In this document: positions 43,701 through 55,815 of the stretch, piece after piece
How the letters are laid out: each line of letters starts with the position of its first letter
Position numbering within the stretch: the first letter of the stretch is position 1
Source: Epichloe hybrida
Taxonomy: Eukaryota; Ascomycota; Sordariomycetes; Hypocreales; Clavicipitaceae
Assembly (NCBI GenBank): GCA_019022495.1
Contig: JAFEKR010000020.1
Location: 62,001-126,000 of the forward strand
DNA length: 64,000 bases
Reading direction: 5' to 3'
Position numbers and translations under genes: made by a program
The notes under the pieces: model-generated
What the model saw: the letters and a program-made list of their open reading frames with translations, nothing else
Databases searched by the model: none
What the model was told of the DNA's origin: nothing

Positions 43701-46098
43701 ATTATCAAACTTCAAGCAGGAGTTGGCATGTGGATTCAAGACGACAAAGCCATTATGACACCGAGCAGTCAGTCATCATTGTCAAACACTGTAGGCTGCC
43801 ACCCAGGCGACACGCGCAACTCGAGGATCTCATCGACTAACTAAGTGCTCACTACAGGTCACGAATATGTGGGATCACATATGCTCCAACATCGCTACCC
43901 ACTGTCAAGTAAAGGATATGGACGTGAGCCAGGTCGAGACTCTTCTGATTCATGGTTTGAAGAGCAGTCATTCGACAATTCTTAACCGAACTGCACTTGT
44001 GTGTAATGTCGTTGTCAAAATTGACGAAGATTTGATGTGCTCAGAAGGCTTGAAATCTATCATCTCATCTGTTGGATCAAAAGTCGATGTGTCCCTGCAT
44101 GTTGGCAGTAGGGCAAGTGCTGGAATTGGGACTGAAGAATCTTTGCGCATTCGACGAAGAAAAGAGCCGAGTTTCCCAGGGGATTCGTCCCTGGCGTCAT
44201 CAGTTCAAAATGCTAGCTCGATTGCTGGTTCACCTATGACAGCTTCATCTGAGCGTCCTTTGACGAGGAAGCGGCGACTAGAAATGACACCTGAGATAAT
44301 GCGAGACAAGCCGACCAAGAGGACAAGCACTCCCAGGCTTCGACATGACAATTCCCAGATACAGTTTGAGCCTATTGTATCATCATCACCCCTACAGGAA
44401 GAATCACAGCACCTGACTGAGCGCCAGAAAGAAGTTCGGGAAAGACAGCGGCATAATACAGCTTCATACTCAGATGCACCATCTACTTCGCCCCCGGCAG
44501 CTTTTTGTAACTTGCCGCGACCCAACAAAACCGGCGATGCAAAAGAGAGTGACAAGCATGCTCAAGAGACCACTCCCAAGCAGAACAAGTCGTTTGAAGA
44601 TCTTATCAGTTCCACCCCAACTCCAAGGCGTGGTGAGTTCCTACAGTTGGATGATTTATTGAACGATCCTCCATCTTCGCCCCCTATCCCCAGACCATAC
44701 CCTCTTCTATCAGAAATTCAATCTCGCTCTCGCACGGGAAACACCATGGAGGATTGGGAGTTTTCATCGCCCCCCGGCTCACCTGCTGAAAACCAACAAA
44801 CCGAAGATGCCGACCTTCCTTCGGCTGCCCATACAGAAACAGCATCGCCTGTAAAATCTCCTAGGTCATCCAAAAAACAGCAGAGGGTCGCAGAAAATGC
44901 CGCCAAGGCAGTCACCAACAGGCCAGTAGAAAAGGACAGACTTTCCCCTCCTCTAGCTGATGTCCAGCAAGAAAAGCCGCTCGAGGGTGTCATCACCCGT
45001 GCCAGAAAGGCTCATGCGACCCCGAGACCTGAGAAGATCGCATATGAGAAAGTTAGATCTACTCCTAGGCGACGTTCTTCTCGCCAGATGAAGCTGGAAG
45101 GTAAAAATGAGGATCATGAGGAAACAGACACGGGTTTGACTCTCGACACATCTGCTACCATGCCTTATTCGAAGTTTGAACTGCAAGTCGAACATGTTGG
45201 GAAATCAACTACGCAGTCAAAATTAGCTCAGACTGCAGCGGACGGTATTATCAAACCGCTCGAACTTCACGAATGTATTACGGTGCACACCGATTCGACC
45301 TGGCCATCCACGGAGAAACTGGAGACAACGACTGAGGACCTGCCCCTGGTAGTGCCATCCTCACCTGCAGAGACAGTGGAGAGCACTGCCTCAAGCAAAT
45401 CACCCAAGAAAAGGAAGAGGGGATCAAAAGGTGGCGATGTCGTCAATAAGAAGAGACGCTCGCCTGTACATGTGATGCTAAGATCTGCATCGTCAGGGGT
45501 GAAGCTGAATGGCATTCCTGCGTCCGCCTTGGAAAATGCCATCGACCATGCGACGGGTGTCGAAACCAGAAGTGGCCTTCGCAAACGGCAGCAACGGGGA
45601 GGCAGTGACGAAATAGAGCAAGCACGAAGTGATTCCAAGCGACAATCTGCACCTTCACATAAAAGTACGGATGGCGGTGACACGGATGAGGAAGTGCTTT
45701 CTCAGCTAAGGACGGAGTCTCATGCTGCATCACAACAGACTCAGTCTCAACACGGAAGCAGTATAGAAGCAGCTCACGATGTTTCTGTTACGAAACTTAA
45801 CGAGGCCGCTCCAGATCTGGAAATGGCACCGAAACCAGATGAATCACTCGCCAAGGACAATGAAGCCCAGCCAAATGCCAAGCCAGCGATGAGTGGTGGC
45901 GAAAAGACCGCGTCCATCATTGAATGCCTACGGAATGGCCTGGGGCAACTGCGCAGCGTGTCGCTGACACGAGATGAGGTGTATGAGGTGGAAGATATTT
46001 TGATGGACATGAAACGCGAACTTTTCGAAGCGGAGAGAAGGGGTCGACAACAGGGAAGACGAGGAAGATCGAGGACGAGGAAATCGAGAGGGCAGTAA
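40743..46098 (+). CDS. RIF1: RIF1, telomere-length and replication-timing regulator
   Basis: Two exons, 40743-43790 and 43858-46098, joined by a GTAGGC...CTACAG intron with a GACTAACTAAG branch region, give 1762 residues. The first ~1100 residues are alpha-helical repeats of the Rif1 N-terminal type (for example IIEMLDSSIKQLAGPDRDSKLDAYMMLSRALKAS). Close to the N-terminus there are PP1-docking motifs: an RVxF-type KVEW at 79-82 and a SILK-type GILK at 119-122. The C-terminal third is disordered, Ser/Pro/Lys-rich with many SP/TP sites, and ends in a basic patch (RRGRQQGRRGRSRTRKSRGQ). Rif1 recruits protein phosphatase 1 to counter DDK at origins, and acts at telomeres and breaks. Helical-repeat start plus N-terminal PP1 motifs supports the call. 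Confidence 0.88.
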
Positions 46099-47825
46099 GG
46101 CCCCAGGCGAACTCGGGATCGTGTAAATTGGATTCTATTCATGGTGTTTTACGAGGCATTCTTGGCGTTGGGAGGTTTGTATACGGCAGACGTTGCTCTA
46201 TCGCGACTGCCACAGGGGCTTTGATTAATTATTCCAGGCCTTGGATATATCTCATGAATCACGGAACTATACATTGACCGCGTTTTACATAGCAAGAGCG
46301 GATGATAAGCTCAAACAAAATTCAAGGCACATTTCTACAATCCTGAGTATGAAAAATGGGAGAGCTAGCATTCCATCGTCTCGTGTTGAATCTTGTGGTT
46401 GTTGTTTGCAAGATGCGCGGGAAACCGAGCCCATGTATTCCGTAGGTATGAAACTATGATTCGTCTTCGCAATTCATCACCACCATTCTGGAGGACCGGG
46501 AGGGGAAGCCCCCCCGATTTTCTCTTTGTACTGTAACAGATAGATGGCCAATGGCAAAGATTGATCTACAAAATACCAGCATTGATTTGTGGTGCGTTGA
46601 AACATTTGCTGCGGCGGGACTTCTACTTCTGGCAAGCCGAATGTGGATTTCTCGCAGAAGATGCCTGCAAGCCAGGGGCCACATTTTCTGACTCTGGATA
46701 CACACGAAAGGGCCGGTGAAGTGCTTTGTTGTCGTAGGAAAAAGAAAAAAAAATTGAACGCTTAATCATGTTAATCGCTATCCCTTTGACCTGTTGAAAG
46801 GGAGCAAACAGAGGAATTTAGGACACAGATAGATCAAGGCTACTTTCTAGTGTATATTGGTTGTACTATGAAAACATTTCACTAGGGTCTGTACATGTGC
46901 ATCTATCTGTGCATCTGCATCTACATTATATGTGCTCTCTATATAAGAAAGCTACCTTGACTTCTAACCGAAGAAGAGTAGGTCTTACATCTTCTTGCTC
47001 CCCTATACAGTACAGTTTAATGATATACGTGTTTGAGAGAAGATGTTACTTGTCTTCTTTTTTTTTTTTTCACTTGTTTCATTTCTATGCAAGAGTAAGC
47101 TGGAACAAATATGAGGGAGCAACAGAAAACCCATCAAAGATATCCGATGCAAGTCCCGTGCCCACAATCAAAGTTGCTCTCAGCACGGTGGATGTGCACC
47201 ACATGTACATAGTCGGCCCGCGTAAAGAAGCCCCACGTGGGGTAGCTACCAGCAGCTGCTGTTACTGGCTGCAGAGATTGGAGCTGCTGGGAATTCCACA
47301 GGGGTATTCCACAGGGGTATACTCGCTGAGAAAAGGCACTACATGTACATATAACAGGCCTAGTAAGCTTCGGGGAAAAGAAAGTACCTGAAACTAGTCC
47401 ATTTATTAGTGCCACGCCAAAATACAGAAAGATCCATCATTGGCCTGTTACCCCCGGTCATGTACATATGTTGTACTCGTGCAAATTCAAACAGATATTG
47501 TTGGCTTGGCAATGGCAACTACTGGGGCAACCACTGGAACTGGAATGACGTAGCGATGCTGACCATGTACCGAAAGAAAGACGGTCTGGGGCTTACATGA
47601 TCAACGAGGGATCGGATTTCCCATCTCGTCGATAGTTGTCGTCTCCAAGCCGGCAGAATGGCGTCGAAGTCTCCGTTTTTCTTGCCACACTGCCTTCCAA
47701 TTTGTGGAGAGGTACGGATTACATGTGTACGGATTACATACATACATGTAGGTAGGGTTGCATTGGGGAGGTCCATGGGGACATGGGAACTCAAACGACT
47801 CAAAAACCGTTCGAATCCGAGCAAA

Positions 47826-47845
47826 CCCCCCCCCCCCCCCCCCCC
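47826..47845. repeat. C20 homopolymer
   Basis: Twenty consecutive cytosines (poly-G on the other strand), flanked by AAA on both sides. Such a tract can form G-quadruplex structures and is error-prone in assemblies. Confidence 0.9.
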
Positions 47846-48302
47846 AAAACGTTTCACAGTGCTAATCTACCAATATTGCGTCCTTGTTACACGGAGTATG
47901 TATACAGACTCCGGAGTATACGGGAAACAACAATGCCGACCCGGACGGACCACAGAGTGGTGTGAAATCGGGCACTCTACTGCAGTGGCGCTCCCAGATG
48001 AATGCATGAGGCTCGACTCCGGCTCAACGGCAATAGGAAGGAAGTCGGCACACTCCGGCAGCGGCTGCAAGATGACGATGCCGATGCTGTCAGCAAACAA
48101 GCAGTAGATGCTCGCACTACATACACATACATTGCGATGGGGTCCATGTGGAGACAAAAAAACGAACGGACTGCATCGTTGCCGTCTCCCAACAAGGCCG
48201 GATTCATATCAAGTTTGTAAAATACGGATCTTGTTCATCGTGCGACCAGGCGTTGGTTGGTCTGGTCTCCATGTTATTATCCTGGGGTTCCCACTCCCTC
48301 TC

Positions 48303-48308
48303 TATAAA
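48303..48308 (+). promoter_or_regulatory. TATA box of the MFS transporter gene
   Basis: TATAAA in CTCTCTATAAACTGCC, 226 bp upstream of the ATG. It is followed by the GACT/GTCTGACT repeat in the presumed 5' UTR. Confidence 0.45.
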
Positions 48309-48361
48309 CTGCCCATGTCTCGCTCTCCTTCTCTTGCCTCGTCTGTCTCATGCCCCTCCAT

Positions 48362-48403
48362 TGACTGACCGACTGACTTGTCTGACTGTCTGACTGTCTG
48401 ACT
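48362..48403 (+). repeat. GACT / GTCTGACT tandem repeat
   Basis: Begins as GACT-like tetramers and ends with three exact 8-bp GTCTGACT units (48380-48403), within the probable 5' UTR of the MFS gene. Confidence 0.8.
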
Positions 48404-48528
48404 ATACATACAGGACCGTCCAGGGCTTACCATCGAAACAAGATACTGAGTACCAAGCAGCACGACGGACTCAGAGACACGGCCTTGATGTCTACCTTTA
48501 GTTCGAACATCGTCAGCGCGTCATCGTC

Positions 48529-50266
48529 ATGGTGAGGAAATACCTTGGCCTCTCCGGCCAGTCCCTCAACTGGGCCATCGGAGCTGTCGCAGGCTGTGAT
48601 TTTCTTCTTTTTGGTTACGGTTTGTGGGCCCTCATCTCGTACAGTACATGACTGTTCTGTCCATGTAGACTGTTGCTATCTTTCCCGCCATTCTAACAAT
48701 ACATGTTTCAATAACAGATCAAGGTGTCATGGGCGGTATTCTGACGCTCCCCGTATTCCTTGACCAATTCCCCGATATCAATGACACCGCGCCGGACCTT
48801 GACTCGGCCACCAAATCCAACCGAGCCACGTATCAAGGCATTGCGGTTGCCTCGTACAACCTCGGCTGTTTTCTTGGCGCAATTGCTACCATCTTCATCG
48901 GGAACCCCCTCGGTCGCAGACGCATAATCTTCCTTGGCACTGCTATCATGACTGTTGGAGCTGCGCTTCAAGCCTCCGCGTTTTCTCTCCAACATTTCAT
49001 CATCGGTCGCATCATTACTGGATTTGGCAATGGTGGAAACACATCTACAGTGCCCATGTGGCAATCTGAAACGTGCTCTGCCCACAAGCGAGGCAAATTG
49101 GTCATGATTGAGGGTGCTCTCATCACTGGTGGCATCATGATCTCATACTGGGTTGATTTGGGTCTGTCCTTTGCGCCCGGCTCTGTGGCATGGCGTTTCC
49201 CGCTCGCTTTCCAGATTGTCTTCTGCGTCTTCATTCTTTCTCTGGTCCTCAGCCTGCCCGAGTCTCCCAGATGGCTCATACTCAAGGGTCGCGACGAGGA
49301 AGCTCGGGAGGTCATCGCGGCCATCGCCGAAGTCGAGGACGACAACATTTATGTGGACAATGAATTTCGTGCTATCAAGGAGACAGTTGCCGAAATGAGT
49401 CGAGGACGATACTCTGATTTGTTCGCTCGCGACCAGAACCGTACTCTTCATCGTACCCTCATTGCCTATGTCAACCAGATGTTCCAGCAAATCTCCGGTA
49501 TCAACCTCATCACGTATTACGCTGCTACTATCTATCGAGGTTTGGGCATGTCCCCGTTCATGTCACGCCTCCTCGCCGCTCTAAACGGTACTGAGTACTT
49601 CATTGCATCTTGGCCCTCTGTCTTCCTCGTGGAACGAGTCGGTCGCCGCAAGCTCATGCTTTTCGGTGCCATCGGCCAGGCGCTTACCATGGCTATCCTC
49701 GCCGGTGTTGGATCCAACACAGAAAGTACAGGCTGTCAGATTGCCGGCATCGTGTTTCTTTTCGTTTTCAACACTTTTTTCGCCGTTGGATGGCTAGGCA
49801 TGACGTGGCTATACCCAGCCGAAATCACACCTTTGCGTACTCGTGCGCCAGCGAATGCATTGTCCACCTCGTCTAATTGGATTTTCAACTTTATGGTAAG
49901 TGCTCAATCCTTGGGCCATTTTACAATCGTCAAAAGTCGGAGCGAAATGCTGAAGTTTTTTTTGTTATGCCACAGGTTGTCATGATCACCCCTGTTGCAT
50001 TCTCCAACATCAAACATCATACCTACACCATCTTTGCCATCATCAACGCCATCATGGTTCCTTCGGTGTACTTTTTCTTTCCAGAAACTGCCTACAGATC
50101 TCTCGAAGAAATGGACAGCATCTTCCAGAAGGTCCACGGTTGGAAGGGCGCGTTTCAAGTTGTGCATCAGGCCAGAGTTGAGCCGCGTCGGTACGGCAAG
50201 AATGGAGAGCTTCTTATTACTCTCAATGGGGTCAAGGAGAAGGGAAATTCGGAACACACACCGTAA
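48529..50266 (+). CDS. MFS sugar transporter
   Basis: Exons 48529-48619, 48718-49895 and 49976-50266 give 519 residues. Start ATG 48529 gives MVRKYLGLSGQSLNW. About twelve membrane helices are expected. Sugar-porter signatures include DQGVMGGIL after the first helix, GNPLGRRR (loop 2-3), RIITGFGNGGNTSTVPMWQSE, PESPRWLILKGR at the end of the first half, QQISGINLITYYAA in helix 7, ERVGRRK (loop 8-9) and PETAYRSLEEMD after helix 12. The family imports hexoses or related sugars by proton symport at the plasma membrane. The substrate cannot be told from sequence alone, and the gene is not next to a catabolic enzyme, though a glucose-6-phosphate epimerase gene lies downstream by chance or otherwise. 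Confidence 0.93.
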
Positions 50267-50925
50267 GGGCAGCACAAGTGAAGACAGTGCCAATTCAAAC
50301 AATGAATGTTTACTGGCAACGACGAAGAATCTCAACGGCGTTGATGGAATCTGTGATTGAAGTTGACTTTTTTTTTTTTTTCGCGCTCATTCGTTGTGGC
50401 CAATGCACCGACTTATTGAAGCCGCACCCAGCGATTTACTGCTCAGTCAGCCAGCCAGTTCTTAAGTAAGACGTAGTCCTAGGTCAACAATGAAAAATAT
50501 TGCCCATGTATTGGCGAGGGACATGGCAAAGCCGATGGCATCGCCTTTTCAAACACAACCCAAGATCCGCCACGGATGAGTGTCATAATTTCGCAATCTA
50601 CCAGATATAAGAATGAAGAATCGCCGTTGCACGCTTCGTAACTTTGCGGATGCCCGACGACCCCGCCAAGCCCCTCCTCAAGTATGTACAGCTGATAAAA
50701 GAGCGGATGTCGACTTCCCCGCGCTGCCGCCAGCCACCCTTGTTCGAGACAACAACCACCTTGCGTCAGTTTATTAAGGCATTGAGCTGTTGCCCATTTT
50801 CTGCATCTCCAGAAACAAAATCGGCTCAATCATCCCACCGAAAGGGTTTCTTTGTCAACCTCCATTCTTGCCCAACACCGACCCCTTCCGTAGCAACGAC
50901 AGGTTTTCCACACCGTCTCTTCGCC
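50267..50925. other. intergenic between MFS and epimerase genes
   Basis: 659 bp with a T13 tract near 50370-50382. The right part is the epimerase promoter. Nothing else is recognised. Confidence 0.5.
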
Positions 50926-52127
50926 ATGGTAGACAGACGCAATAAACCATCAGCCCTGGCTGCGACACCAGGCATGCCCCCCAGCCGCAAGTGACCATTT
51001 CGGATGGCAATTCGCGCGTCTCTGCTGTACTTCCCACCGGAGAAAGTGTCACAGTCCTACTGATTGGCGCTACGGTTCTCAGCTGGAAGGACGCCCAAGG
51101 TGATGAGAAGCTGTGGCTAAGCAAAGACACGCGGCTCGATGGTTCCAAGGGCGTGCGTGGAGGTATACCTCTGGTGTTTCCGGTACGTGCAACATCTTTT
51201 CAAACGTACAGCCTGTGTTCCTTTCCACTTAATTATGTGGGAGAAAGGAAAAAAAGAAGGCAGCAAGGGGCAAACCAAGGGGCGAGGCCAACGCTGACAA
51301 CACGGTCATGACATGATCTGTTAGATATTCGGTCCTGCCAGGTCTGACCACCCGCCTACTTCGAAGCTTCCCCAGCATGGATTCGCCCGAACCGCTCGAT
51401 GGGAATTCCTTGGGAAATCTACGAGCGAGGGATCTAGCTCGAGCGTGAAGCTAGACTTTGGCCTGTCGTCCGATTCTATCCCCGACTCTACTAAAGCCCT
51501 TTGGCCCTACAAATTCGGGTTATTGTACAGCGTAACTCTGGACAAGGAAAGCCTGAACACAATATTGGTCGTTACCAACGATGGCGAGGAGCCCTTTGAC
51601 TTCCAGATACTTCTACATACCTACTTCAATATCAAGGTGAGCCCCTTTACCAATCGCAACTTACCTCTTGCCACCCTGTGCGTATGGACCTTTTTTTTTT
51701 AGAGGGGGGCCGGAAGCTAACTAAAGTGTTGTTTGCTTGCGTAAAGGATATCTCTACAGTCCAAATCACTGGACTCGAGGACTCGGAATACATTGACAAG
51801 GTCGATGGTGCCAAGATCAAAGCAGAAACATCCTCGCCTGCTACCTTTTCCGCAGAGACAGATCGCGTCTACACGCCCGCTAAGGGCGCCAAGCATCCTA
51901 TCGTGATATCCGATTCAGGAGTGACCCGCTTCCGCATAGTAAGAGACAATCTCGACCAAGTCGTGGTGTGGAACCCTTGGTTCGAGAAGGCGCAAAGCAT
52001 GAGCGATTTCACACCAACTGATGGATACAAGAACATGGTATGTGCTGAGGCGGGGAGCGTCAACGGCTGGCAGAAGTTGGACAAGGGTGACGCCTTTGAA
52101 GGCGCACAGACAATTTACCTCTCTTAG
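50926..52127 (+). CDS. glucose-6-phosphate 1-epimerase (YMR099C-type), start region frame-disturbed
   Basis: The body has exons to 51182, then 51325-51636 and 51747-52127. Motifs are FGPARSDHPPTSKLPQHGFART (catalytic His), LLHTYFNIKDISTVQITGLE, VVVWNPWFEKAQSMSDFTP and MVCAEAGSVNGW (catalytic Glu). These match fungal hexose-6-phosphate mutarotases of the aldose-1-epimerase fold. The beginning is odd. ATG 50926 reads MVDRRNKPSALAATPGMPP and then hits TGA. The conserved continuation (QPQVTISDGNSRVSAVLPTGE) is in another frame, and the switch falls in a C6 run at 50977-50982. One extra C would join them. Alternatively a 56-nt intron from a GTAGAC donor right after the ATG to the CCCAG at 50984 would give MPQVTIS. 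The enzyme interconverts alpha and beta glucose-6-phosphate in the cytosol. Confidence 0.87.
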
Positions 52128-52677
52128 GACGGATCGGATACCAATAATCACACATAATTTGGTTGTTCAGATGCGGAGAGCATCGTAATAAAATTTGCTT
52201 GGAGAGAAACAGACCCCTTCCCAAGCATCCTTTGCTCAACTGGTAGTTCTAGGAACTTTGTGTGCGAAAAAGTTGTAGAAATCCATTTTGAGTCGAAGTT
52301 TGGCGCACTCGTGTCAGGATTAATTAATTAATGTGCAGCGGAACCAATTCGGAAAAAACAGGATGGAAGATGCTAACATAAAACTTCAACTTCGTACTAG
52401 TACTAGGAGACCACTGCTCACGAGTCCCAAAGTCGCCCCAGGCGTCCGATTTTCCCAAATTTATCCTGGTGCGAAGACTGGTCTTTTTTTCCCCAAGCTT
52501 TTCTGTTAACCCCCCCCCTTGCCCTTCCCGCCGCAAAGTAGCGGAAGTCCATCACTCGTTCTCTTGATGTTTTCCTCCACATTTTCCAACATGTGCGAAT
52601 GAATACGCTGCCCTTCTCCAACAACGTACACTTGCGAAATGTCACACAACCATGGGCACATGTAGTCTCGGCAGCCA
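52128..52677. other. convergent 3' region, nothing recognised
   Basis: 550 bp between the epimerase and DAHP synthase stop codons, including a TTAATTAATTAA stretch near 52320 and a C9 run near 52510. No gene seen. Confidence 0.5.
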
Positions 52678-54168
52678 TCACGCGTCCTTTCTATGTTCCT
52701 GTGAAAAGTGGTCCGCGATGAGGAAAGCTAACTCGAGAGCCTGCTTCTCGTTGAGTCTTGGATCACAGAAGGAAGTATAGTTGGTGGATAAATCATCCTC
52801 CTCCAAGCCTTCGCTGCCCCCTAGACATTCCGTCACGGCATCACCAGTGAGCTCGAGGTGCACACCGCCGAGATAACTGCCCTGTTCTTTATGAATGCGG
52901 AGAGATTCCTGAAGTTCCTTGTATATATCATTGAAACGGCGTGTTTTGATGCCTGAAGGAGTAGAAAGTGTGTTGCCGTGCATGGGGTCGCATTGCCAGA
53001 CAACGCAATGGCGGTACTCGGAGTCCTCGACGGCACGAATGTGTTGGGGCAATAACTCTCCTACCTTGCCTGCTCCGTATCGGGTAATCAAGGTGATCTT
53101 GCCGGGCTCACAGTCGGGGCTGAGCGTTCTCAACAGATTAAGGAGGTCGGCACTTGGCGTCGTCGGGCCAACCTTGACGCCAACTGGGTTGGCAATGCCG
53201 CGGAAAAATTCAACGTGAGCGTGGTCAAGCTGGCGGGTTCTGTCTCCGATCCAGATGAAATGTGCCGAGGTGTCATAGTAAGCCTCTTTCCTGTCAGACT
53301 TGTTCTCTTTCGTGGTCGGCGGAGGTGATTCAAGAAGTCTTGTCAGAGGTTGCTCATAGTCCAATAGCAAACCTTCGTGGCTAGTGAAGAGCTCCACGGT
53401 TTGCAGCTCGTCGGGTCGGGATTTGATGACCTCCAAGAAGCGTAGGGTTTGCTGGATGCTGTTGGCGATAGTTGAGTACTTATCCTTCAAGACAGGATCT
53501 CGGACATGACCCAAACCCCAGTCCAGAGGACGGTGCAGATCCGCAATGCCGGAGGCGATAGAGGCGCGAATGTAATTCAATGTTGCAGCAGAGTAATGGT
53601 AGGCTCTATTGAGAAGTCAGATCCAGAATCGAACACCATTTTTACCTTGGAAGAGCTCAACAAACATATGGGCATTGTCAGCCATAGAGTGCCTGCCAAC
53701 TTACTTCATCAGACGGTTTGGATCAATGTCTCTCTCGTCGACATGATAGCCGTTGAGGATATCGCCTCTGAAACTAGGGATTTCTTGGCCTTGGTACATT
53801 TCAGTAGGACTAGATCGTGGCTTGGCGTATTGGCCAGCCATGCGGCCGATGCGGACAACGCGTTTGTTGGTCCCCCAGATGAGCACTACGCTCATCTGCA
53901 GGAGCAGCTTGATCTTGGACTCGATGGCCCCCCGCTCGCAGTAATCGAAGAGCTCGGCGCAGTCGCCACCTTGGAGTAGGAAAGCTTTGCCATGAGCTAC
54001 ATCGCGAAGGTGTGCCTTGAGAGCGAGGATCTCGTTGGGATGAACGAGCGGAGGCATGCGTGACAGCTCTTTTACGACTTGGGAGAGCTTCTCGGGTTCA
54101 GGGTAGGCCGGCGATTGTTTGATGGGCTTTGACCGCCATGTTGCCGGGTTCCAGGGCCGCGAGGTCAT
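52678..54168 (-). CDS. class II 3-deoxy-D-arabino-heptulosonate-7-phosphate (DAHP) synthase
   Basis: Two exons, 53705-54168 and 52678-53605, join in phase and give 463 residues starting MTSRPWNPATWRSKP. Class II DAHP synthase motifs run the whole length: LLQGGDCAELFDYC, VIWGTNKRVVRIGRMAGQYAKPRS, FRGDILNGYHVDER, GLLLDYEQPLTR, HFIWIGDRTRQLDHAHVEFF, GIANPVGVKVGP, LITRYGAGKV, WQCDPMHGNT, GGVHLELTGDAVTEC and YTSFCDPRLNEKQALEL. The metal-binding and PEP/E4P-binding residues expected of the family are inside these blocks. It catalyses the first step of the shikimate pathway (PEP + erythrose-4-phosphate). Ascomycetes usually also have class I isozymes elsewhere; this plant/bacterial-like class II form is typical of filamentous fungi. 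The gene is complete. Confidence 0.95.
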
Positions 54169-55437
54169 GGTAGTTGGTATATTTCCGTTCTTTGCTTCGT
54201 TTTATTCGAGGCTAATGTTTGCCAGCCAGTATCGGTGGATGGTACGGCTGCCGGCAACTTGCAGGGGACTTAGATGAACTATGATGCCAGCTGTGAAGGG
54301 ATTCTCGTCGCAAAAGAAAAAAAAACGAGAAGAGAAGTCTGACAGGCTCTGGAAACAATTGACTACTATGATATTTCACACAAAGTCAGTGGGGCGTCAA
54401 ATGCAGAAGTGCCTGCCTGTGTGGCATGCAAGACCCGGCAGCCAAATGTTTCGAACCAGAGAGATTCATGTTGGACCGCGTAGCTAGGGTTCGATCAAAG
54501 AGCATGGATTAAGTTATTCGACCCTGTACGGATCCGTAAGAGTGAGGACAGTCGCTTGAATATAGCTAAGTACCTGTACCAGGTGGGGTGTAATCTAGCC
54601 ATACAAAACATATGTACAGGACTACGATACACCCCCTGAATTATTTTACAAATTTACATAACAGGGGTAATTAAGCTAATTATATTAGCCAAGAAATAAA
54701 GGAGACAGGGGGTAGTATATTGTAGTACTAGTAATCTATATGGAAATATATGCACTTTTTCGTGGCGCTATATACCCTGGTAAACCTGTACATTTTCCTT
54801 ATTGCTCTCTGAAATGATACAGGGGTTATATTACACGTACAGCTGTGATCAGCTGTTAGAGAGAGACAAATAACTAGGGTATGTAAATTTATAAAATAAT
54901 TCAGGGGGTGTATTGTATGCGTTTACTCAGGTCCCGGGAAATAACTAGGGCAGGGTGACCTAGTGAGAACATGACACCGAGTGGAGAGTCACTGGAGACC
55001 AATAAGCTTACATATTTATGGCCGTGCACAGAGAAGCAATGTAGCATTGATTGAATTGATTAAACGAGTGAGCTTCCAAAGCTCCCGACAATTGAGTACG
55101 AGATAGCAATGGATGGTCATTATTTTCCGGGCTCCTATCTTACTCCCAGCTGAATCCCAATGGTGACCCGAAAACTTCAAACACAATGAAAGTGCATCGC
55201 TGATTTTGGCTGTACTTGCAGTACATACACCACTTGTAGCTATCGAAGGAGAAAATTTGGCCCCACCTAAATGATAGCAAAGATATGTAAGATCCCAGCC
55301 TTTCAACCCACGCACAAGCTGAGCAAATACGCTCTTCGCAATTCTTCCTTTCAACCTTCAAGGCACCTATTTCCAGGCCGCCGCCGCCTGCCATTCACCG
55401 ACCATCTACCACGCACTCGTTGAAATTATTCATCAGA
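54169..55437. other. intergenic region with a MITE
   Basis: 1.3 kb between the DAHP synthase and HYPK genes, which are transcribed divergently. A MITE-like element lies at 54625-54915; the remainder is promoter DNA with no gene seen. Confidence 0.5.
54625..54915. mobile_element. MITE-like element with about 35-bp terminal inverted repeats flanked by TA
   Basis: A 291-bp AT-rich non-coding element. The left end CGATACACCCCCTGAATTAT (and on to ATTTACAT, about 54658) is the reverse complement, with two mismatches, of the right end (54881-54915). TA lies immediately outside each end (54623-54624, 54916-54917). It has no transposase. Its ends differ from those of the element at 5152-5569, so it belongs to a different family. 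Confidence 0.78.
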
Positions 55438-55815
55438 ATGGCGGAAGAACAACCTCCAACCGTCCACGAGGGCGCCTCAACCGGCGATATTGAGGATGAG
55501 CTTCATGCCACCGCCAAATCCGCCGAAGATCGCAAAGCCGCCAGCGCACTTGCTTCGCTCGATGCTACCGGTAACGAGGAAGCCGCCAATAAGGAAGTCG
55601 ACCGTGAAGCAGTCAACAAGGCAATGAAGAGTTTGGGCGGCTCAAAGTCTTCTACCGCCCCCAAGCCTGCACCGGCCAAGAATATCAAGGTTGATGATGC
55701 CGACGTAGCCCTGATAGTGGATCAGTTGGAGCTTCCCAAGGCCAAAGCTATCGAACTTCTTAAGGGACATGACGGCGACGCCATCAAGGCTATGAGGGCT
55801 TGGGTTAAAGCCTAA
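55438..55815 (+). CDS. HYPK-like NatA-associated protein (UBA-like domain)
   Basis: One exon of 125 residues starting at ATG 55438 (MAEEQPPTVHEGAST). The first half is acidic/Ala-rich and disordered, with a helical stretch (REAVNKAMKSLGGSK). The C-terminus VDDADVALIVDQLELPKAKAIELLKGHDGDAIKAMRAWVKA is a compact UBA-like three-helix domain of the HYPK/NAC-alpha kind. Because the NAC domain itself is absent, HYPK is the better match than NAC alpha. HYPK binds the ribosome-associated N-terminal acetyltransferase NatA (Naa10-Naa15) and inhibits or tunes it through its loop-helix region. The small size agrees with known fungal HYPK proteins. Confidence 0.85.
   Translation: MAEEQPPTVHEGASTGDIEDELHATAKSAEDRKAASALASLDATGNEEAANKEVDREAVNKAMKSLGGSKSSTAPKPAPAKNIKVDDADVALIVDQLELPKAKAIELLKGHDGDAIKAMRAWVKA

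Larger units (their letters stand above)
46099..48528. other. long intergenic region, no gene recognised
   Basis: 2.4 kb. It holds scattered ACATGTAC-type palindromes, a C20 run (47826-47845) and a GTCTGACT repeat (48380-48403). Open frames here lack domains and splice support. The right end is the MFS promoter. Confidence 0.5.
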
